From Peribacillus sp. ACCC06369 (lineage in GTDB: Bacteria; Bacillota; Bacilli; Bacillales; DSM-1321), in the NCBI RefSeq assembly GCF_030348945.1, contig NZ_JAUCEN010000002.1, positions 2,852,001 to 2,916,000 of the forward strand: 64,000 bases of DNA, read 5' to 3'. Positions within the stretch are counted from its first letter, which is position 1, and each line of letters begins with the position of its first letter. The notes under the pieces are model-generated. The model worked only from the letters and a program-made list of their open reading frames with translations. It searched no databases and had not been told where the DNA came from. Positions 60,047 through 64,000 of this stretch are shown piece by piece. Both the position numbers and the translations under genes were made by a program.

Positions 60047-60910
60047 TCAGGCTATTACGTGATTGGAAAGCGTGCCGATCTTTTCAATACTGACGTTCAA
60101 CCGATCACCGTTTTTTAACCAGATTTTCGGATTGCGTCCCATTCCAACGCCAGGTGGTGTACCAGTTGCAATCAAATCACCTGGTTTAAGTGTCATGGAT
60201 TGTGATAAAAATGATATGATTTTCGGAACCGTAAAAATTAGGTTGCTGGTATTTGAATCCTGCATAATTTCACCGTTTAATTCAAGCGAAATCGCTAGAT
60301 TATGGGGATCGCCCACTTCATCATGTGTAACGACAACAGGCCCAAATGGAGCAAATGTGTCCGCCGTTTTGCCTCTTGACCACTGGCCGTCCTGAAATTG
60401 CAAATCTCGGGCGCTAATATCATTCATAATTGTATAGCCAAAAACATAGTCATTCGCCTCTTCTTCTGACACATGTTTCGCTTCTCTTCCAATGACAACC
60501 GCAAGCTCTGCTTCAAAGTCGACCTCGGTTGAATTAATTGGGATTTCAATCGCATCGTTATGGCCGGCAATCGCATTCGCATATTTTGAAAAAATGACCG
60601 GCGAAGCAGGTCGCTCCATCCCGGTTTCCTTGCAATGATCAATATAGTTAAGCCCGACGCAAATGATTTTTTCCGGCTGTGCAATTGGCGGCAGGACATT
60701 TACTTCTGACAGTCTGAATATCGCATCGTCATTTACCCGTTGCTCGATTAACTGTTCAGCACGTGTACGCAACTCGCTGCCTCGTTCTATGAATTTTTTC
60801 ATACAAGCAGGAAATTCATCTGAACCTAGAGCCGTTAAACTAATAATTCGATCATCTTGAACTAGGCCAATGTGCTGTTCGTCTTGTACGGAAAAAGTGA
60901 CTATTTTCAT
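60047..60910 (-). CDS. Fumarylacetoacetate hydrolase family protein
   Basis: A 287-residue FAH-fold enzyme with a short N-terminal domain and the catalytic core. Motifs seen: ICVGLNYIDHCKETG, PVIFSKYANAIAGHNDAIEIP, VDFEAELAVVIGREAKHV (metal-binding Glu pair), YTIMNDISARDLQ, and LKPGDLIATGTPPGVGMGRNP. Members cleave or hydrate acylpyruvates; in sugar-acid pathways they hydrolyse 2,4-diketo-3-deoxy acids such as 2,4-diketo-3-deoxy-L-fuconate or -rhamnonate. The adjacent dehydrogenase and aldolase genes favour such a role. GGGAGG precedes the ATG. Confidence 0.9.
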   Translation of the reverse strand: MKIVTFSVQDEQHIGLVQDDRIISLTALGSDEFPACMKKFIERGSELRTRAEQLIEQRVNDDAIFRLSEVNVLPPIAQPEKIICVGLNYIDHCKETGMERPASPVIFSKYANAIAGHNDAIEIPINSTEVDFEAELAVVIGREAKHVSEEEANDYVFGYTIMNDISARDLQFQDGQWSRGKTADTFAPFGPVVVTHDEVGDPHNLAISLELNGEIMQDSNTSNLIFTVPKIISFLSQSMTLKPGDLIATGTPPGVGMGRNPKIWLKNGDRLNVSIEKIGTLSNHVIA

Positions 60911-60924
60911 AATTCCTCCCTTTC

Positions 60925-61884
60925 TTACGTCAAAGCGTATGGTGTTTTTTCCCCTTTTAAGACCTGAACGATATTTCTTGCTGCTTTTTGACGAAGTTCA
61001 ACCATCGCTTCCTCAGAATACCAGGCGCTGTGCGGTGTAATAATGACATTGTCCATAGTGAGTAGTGGGCTATCGATGCGGACTGGCTCATTTTCTGTCA
61101 CATCAAGTGCTGCACCTGCAATTACCCCTCTTTCAAGTGCATCAGAAAGTGCTGTTTCATCGATTATCGGTCCACGTGCGGTGTTAATGATGACCGCATT
61201 TCTCTTCATTTGTTTAAGGCGCTCCTCGTTAATCAGATGGAACGTATCATCGATTAAGGGTACATGGACCGACAAATAATCGGCTTCACGAATAATTTCA
61301 TCGAGATCCATTTTTTGAACGCCGACAGCAGCCATCTCTGCCGACGATACAAATGGATCATAAGCAGCAGTTTTAAAGCCCAGCGGTTTCACCTTTTCAA
61401 TGAAACGGCGCGGAATGCGGCCAAAACCGAGAACTCCAACCGTTTGTTCGTTAAAACGATGAATCGGTACAGCCACTTTAAAGTCCCAGTTACCTCTTTT
61501 CACCTCATTGTTTAACAGCGTCACTTTACGTGACCATGAAAGCAATAGTGCCAATGCATGATTCGAAACTTCTTCCATGCCATAATCCGGAACATTGGCA
61601 ACCGTAATCCCCTTTTCTTTTGCCGCATCGAGATCAATTGTATTGACCCCGACACCGTAGCGGGATATGATTTTCGCGTTTTCGAGTGATGCAATTACGC
61701 GACGAGAAACAGGGGCATATTGATTTAGTATTGCGTCCGCATCCTTTGCCAGCTCAATAACTTCTTCTTCTGTTTTGCATTGTGCTTTAATAAAATCAAA
61801 GTCCAATCCGCTTTCTCGAAACACGTCTTCTTCATATTTCAAATGTTCAAATTCATAATCAGTTAATAATATTTTAAAGGCCAT
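60925..61884 (-). CDS. D-2-hydroxyacid dehydrogenase, C-terminal-binding-protein (CtBP) type
   Basis: A 319-residue D-isomer-specific hydroxyacid dehydrogenase. The Rossmann loop reads GFGRIPRR (about 154-161): the third glycine is replaced by Pro, a feature I associate with the CtBP-like bacterial branch. Catalytic Arg (NTARGP), Glu (TENEP) and His (TPHSAW) are present. It probably reduces or oxidises a sugar-derived keto/hydroxy acid. AGGAGTGG precedes the ATG; 14 bp separate its stop from the FAH start. The 75-bp gap upstream holds a CCCCC/GGGGG stem (61913-61931) without a T-run. Confidence 0.88.
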   Translation of the reverse strand: MAFKILLTDYEFEHLKYEEDVFRESGLDFDFIKAQCKTEEEVIELAKDADAILNQYAPVSRRVIASLENAKIISRYGVGVNTIDLDAAKEKGITVANVPDYGMEEVSNHALALLLSWSRKVTLLNNEVKRGNWDFKVAVPIHRFNEQTVGVLGFGRIPRRFIEKVKPLGFKTAAYDPFVSSAEMAAVGVQKMDLDEIIREADYLSVHVPLIDDTFHLINEERLKQMKRNAVIINTARGPIIDETALSDALERGVIAGAALDVTENEPVRIDSPLLTMDNVIITPHSAWYSEEAMVELRQKAARNIVQVLKGEKTPYALT

Positions 61885-61959
61885 TAGACTCCACTCCTAT
61901 AGATGGTAATAACCCCCTTAAAGGCAGGGGGATTCCTCCCGTTTCAGGTGAAAAATCAA

Positions 61960-62907
61960 TTATTTCACTGCTGCTTTTTCGACTTTCGCAATACCAAGTC
62001 CTTCAGCGCCAAGTTTCGATGTTTTAGCTTCTGGATAATATCGTTCAATCATTTGAATTCCAATTGCGGCACGGCGTACACGTTCCTGGGCGAGTGAGAT
62101 GTTCGTACTTTCCCATTGTTTCCCTGATGGGTATACGTCAGGGTGATTCCGAAGGCCAAACTTGATGTATACAGGCGCCAATGTACGGATGATTTCCGGT
62201 ATTTCATAATAGCGAAGAAAGCCGCCGAAGGTATCCGGCACTTCTACGTATAAATCAATTGGAATGTCTATTGATTGTCGGATCGCTGCAAGTTTAGACA
62301 GCGTTAATGCAGGTGGCACGTTGTAGGTATCCGCACCGATGTCTTCCATTAATTTAACGGATACTGGATTGGCTGGTCCCATTTGAACCGATACTTTAAC
62401 AACAAAATCTTCCGGGAGCTGTCCGTGTTTTTTCATCTCCTTCGTTATAAGAAGAAGTCCTTCATCCGCAACTAACGCACCGCGAAGACCAAGCGCCGCT
62501 CCTCTTTTCAGGTCTTCCATTGCATAAACAAGCTGGTCGGAGCCTTCATGGCGGATTCCCTGTGATTTTCCTCCCGGCGTAAGCGGTCCCGCACTTACAT
62601 CCCATGAACCCCTGGGGCCGACAAACAAACTCAGCTCCATACCGCGCTCTGCTGTCAATTCACACATTTCTTTAATTTCATCATCCGTTTGAAGCATGAT
62701 GCCGCTTCCTTGTGATATTCGGTGAATGGTCAATCCGAGTCGGTCAATTTCTTTCAGTGTTTCTTTTAGAGCAGCTGGTCCTTCTACACTTGGGAGTTCA
62801 ATGCGGTATTGAGCGCCATCTGGAAATGTTTTCGTTGAGGTCGGAAGTTCTTTAAGATCAGTTGATGGGTAGCCTAATTGTTCGAGCAATTCGCGTGATT
62901 CTTTCAT
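61960..62907 (-). CDS. Uncharacterised TIM-barrel-like protein, U32-peptidase-like
   Basis: A 315-residue soluble protein whose segments recall a TIM barrel: MELSLFVGPRGSWD, GLRGALVADEGLLLITKEM, FVVKVSVQMGPANPVSVKLMEDIGADTYNVPPALTL, IPIDLYVEVPDTFGGFLRYYEI and PVYIKFGLRNHPDVYPSG. Databases tend to file such proteins with U32-type peptidases, but no proteolytic role is apparent. Its ATG overlaps the stop of the DapA-type gene (TAATG), so the two proteins are made together, and the neighbours all act on sugar acids. A lyase, isomerase or epimerase of a sugar acid is conceivable; function unknown. Confidence 0.75.
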   Translation of the reverse strand: MKESRELLEQLGYPSTDLKELPTSTKTFPDGAQYRIELPSVEGPAALKETLKEIDRLGLTIHRISQGSGIMLQTDDEIKEMCELTAERGMELSLFVGPRGSWDVSAGPLTPGGKSQGIRHEGSDQLVYAMEDLKRGAALGLRGALVADEGLLLITKEMKKHGQLPEDFVVKVSVQMGPANPVSVKLMEDIGADTYNVPPALTLSKLAAIRQSIDIPIDLYVEVPDTFGGFLRYYEIPEIIRTLAPVYIKFGLRNHPDVYPSGKQWESTNISLAQERVRRAAIGIQMIERYYPEAKTSKLGAEGLGIAKVEKAAVK

Positions 62908-63815
62908 TATTGGACGCCTTCCTTCATGTCTAAAATTTTTAAAAGAGCAGCTACTTTATCACTCAAATCAGCAGGGTATACATCACATGGAGAACGGTGT
63001 CCAGCCGGCACGTCAAACCAGCGCTGATGAACGGCTTCTTTCATGGCTGTAAAAAATGTTGGACCGTAATTGTACACATCCATCAGTTTTGAAATCACTT
63101 GATGATATTTCTGTGCTTCAGCAAGATCACCTTTTTGATACGATTCATATAAATCAACGGATATTTCCGGCATAAAAACAGCGCTTCCATTGATGCTCCC
63201 CGCTGCACCAATCATTTGAGCCGGAAGCAAATGCTCGTCAAACGCAGAGAAGACGCGGAAATCACTGCGAACATTCTTCACTTCCTCCAGCACTTGACGA
63301 AGGTGGCCGAAATCACTGACCGTCTCTTTAATCCCAGTAATGTTTGAATGATCTTCGGCTAATTTTTTAATCAATTCGATTGATAAATTTTGTCCTGTTA
63401 AGAGCGGAATGTTATAAATGAAAACTTGCAGATTCGTATGATTCGCGACACTGGAAAAATGTCGGTATAGTTGCTCGTCAGATAGCTTCCAGTAATATGG
63501 GTTGACTACGAGAACGCCGTTCGCTCCATGTTCTTCAGCATAAGAAGTTAATTCAAGTACCTCTTTTAATGAGGTATGTCCGACGCCAACCATCACAGGC
63601 ACCCGTCCGTTAATGTGATTTATCATTTCACGTACGTATAATTTTCTTTCTTCCGTTGTAAGTGATGAGAACTCACCTGAACTTCCCATCAACAAAATAC
63701 CGTCAATATTCTTTGAAATTAATAAGTCGATATAACTTCTGTTCAGTGGTATATCTAAGTTCCCCGTTTCATCAAATAGGGTGACTACCGGTGGAATGAT
63801 GCCATGAAAGTTCAT
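62907..63815 (-). CDS. DapA/KDG-aldolase family lyase
   Basis: A 302-residue class I aldolase of the dihydrodipicolinate synthase/N-acetylneuraminate lyase family. The Schiff-base Lys163 (GIKETVSD), Tyr134 (FIYNIP) and the pyruvate-binding GSSGEFSSLT (45-54) are present. Among family members the sugar-acid neighbourhood favours a 2-keto-3-deoxy-sugar-acid aldolase or 5-keto-4-deoxyglucarate-type dehydratase over lysine biosynthesis. AAAGGAGGC precedes the ATG. It is the first intact gene of the group that runs left to the FAH gene. Confidence 0.88.
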   Translation of the reverse strand: MNFHGIIPPVVTLFDETGNLDIPLNRSYIDLLISKNIDGILLMGSSGEFSSLTTEERKLYVREMINHINGRVPVMVGVGHTSLKEVLELTSYAEEHGANGVLVVNPYYWKLSDEQLYRHFSSVANHTNLQVFIYNIPLLTGQNLSIELIKKLAEDHSNITGIKETVSDFGHLRQVLEEVKNVRSDFRVFSAFDEHLLPAQMIGAAGSINGSAVFMPEISVDLYESYQKGDLAEAQKYHQVISKLMDVYNYGPTFFTAMKEAVHQRWFDVPAGHRSPCDVYPADLSDKVAALLKILDMKEGVQ

Positions 63816-63835
63816 TGTTTTGCCTCCTTTTATTA

Positions 63836-64000
63836 CTATTCAGCGATGCTCCCGACTTCATGACGCCAAATTTGGTTTGTCCAATCATGTCCGGTTTCTG
63901 CTGACTGCTTCAATTTTCCCTCATCAATCTCCAAGACCCGGTTTATCCGGAATTTTCACATAACCAATTCTGTAGTCTGATTATTCCGAATTATTTACGA
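63836..64000 (-). pseudogene. Decayed tail of an enolase-superfamily sugar-acid dehydratase
   Basis: Read leftward from the window edge, one frame gives SDYRIGYVKIPDKPGLGD then stops, and the next frame continues EIDEGKLKQSAETGHDWTNQIWRHEVGSIAE to a TAG at 63836-63838. The two pieces together make the usual C-terminus of mandelate racemase-type dehydratases (GYV.IPD.PGLG.EIDE...), so about five bases are missing at the junction, and a further TAA stands just before SDYR. It is 20 bp upstream of the DapA-type gene, as the dehydratase of the same pathway would be. Confidence 0.7.

Overview
The window reads as chromosomal DNA of a low-GC, spore-former-type Firmicute of the family Bacillaceae. 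The protein similarities, the cspC cold-shock gene, the oppABCDF order, the ykoY-type manganese riboswitch and a yjm/exu-like hexuronate locus all recall Bacillus, and the gene mix best suits a Peribacillus/Bacillus simplex-like soil bacterium. The genus is inferred from remembered protein families, not from a search. No rRNA, tRNA, CRISPR array, prophage or intact insertion sequence was seen.

Layout, left to right. 0-5 kb: a cut-off small gene, an AEC carrier, the purine deaminases guaD and ade, and a lactonase-like beta-propeller. 5-14 kb: housekeeping and catabolic single genes (endonuclease I-type nuclease, NUDIX hydrolase, an aminotransferase plus acylating semialdehyde dehydrogenase pair, GNAT, 2-hydroxyacid dehydrogenase, cspC, crotonase). 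13.6-19.3 kb: the oligopeptide permease operon oppABCDF, leftward, with an attenuator hairpin after oppA. 20-34 kb: small transporters, a LysM-CAP secreted protein, an HTH-TPR regulator, a DEDDh exonuclease, a mirror-image hairpin repeat around a GC-rich dispersed repeat, a YhgE/Pip membrane protein, nitronate monooxygenase, a HAD phosphatase, a CDF transporter and an amino acid permease. 34.5-40.8 kb: an orphan histidine kinase, a sigma-54 activator controlling a dhaS-like aldehyde dehydrogenase through a visible -24/-12 promoter and a palindromic enhancer, and a TerC exporter under a Mn2+ riboswitch.

41-54.5 kb is a hexuronate/aldonate catabolic region. One leftward group is uxaA, a zinc dehydrogenase and uxaB, with a divergent AraC regulator. 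A second leftward group is kdgK, a yjmC-like and a yjmD-like dehydrogenase, kdgA, uxuA and uxuB, followed by a LacI regulator and an MFS carrier. Both branches converge on 2-keto-3-deoxygluconate, which KdgK and KdgA split to pyruvate and glyceraldehyde 3-phosphate. Near-identical LacI-type palindromes stand before kdgK (two, 21 bp apart) and before the MFS gene. The isomerase uxaC is not in the window, while two zinc dehydrogenases suited to oxidising L-galactonate or L-gulonate are present.

56-64 kb: a tightly coupled larE-larB-larC1-larC2-nickel permease operon for the nickel-pincer cofactor, with no larA beside it. Upstream on the same strand lies a sugar-acid gene set (DapA-type aldolase, an unassigned TIM-barrel protein, a CtBP-like dehydrogenase, an FAH-family hydrolase), flanked by two decayed genes: a KDPG aldolase remnant and the tail of an enolase-superfamily dehydratase. 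The most unusual material is this lar/sugar-acid block, the uxaC-less hexuronate block with its operators, and the mirror-image repeat at 24.5-24.9 kb.
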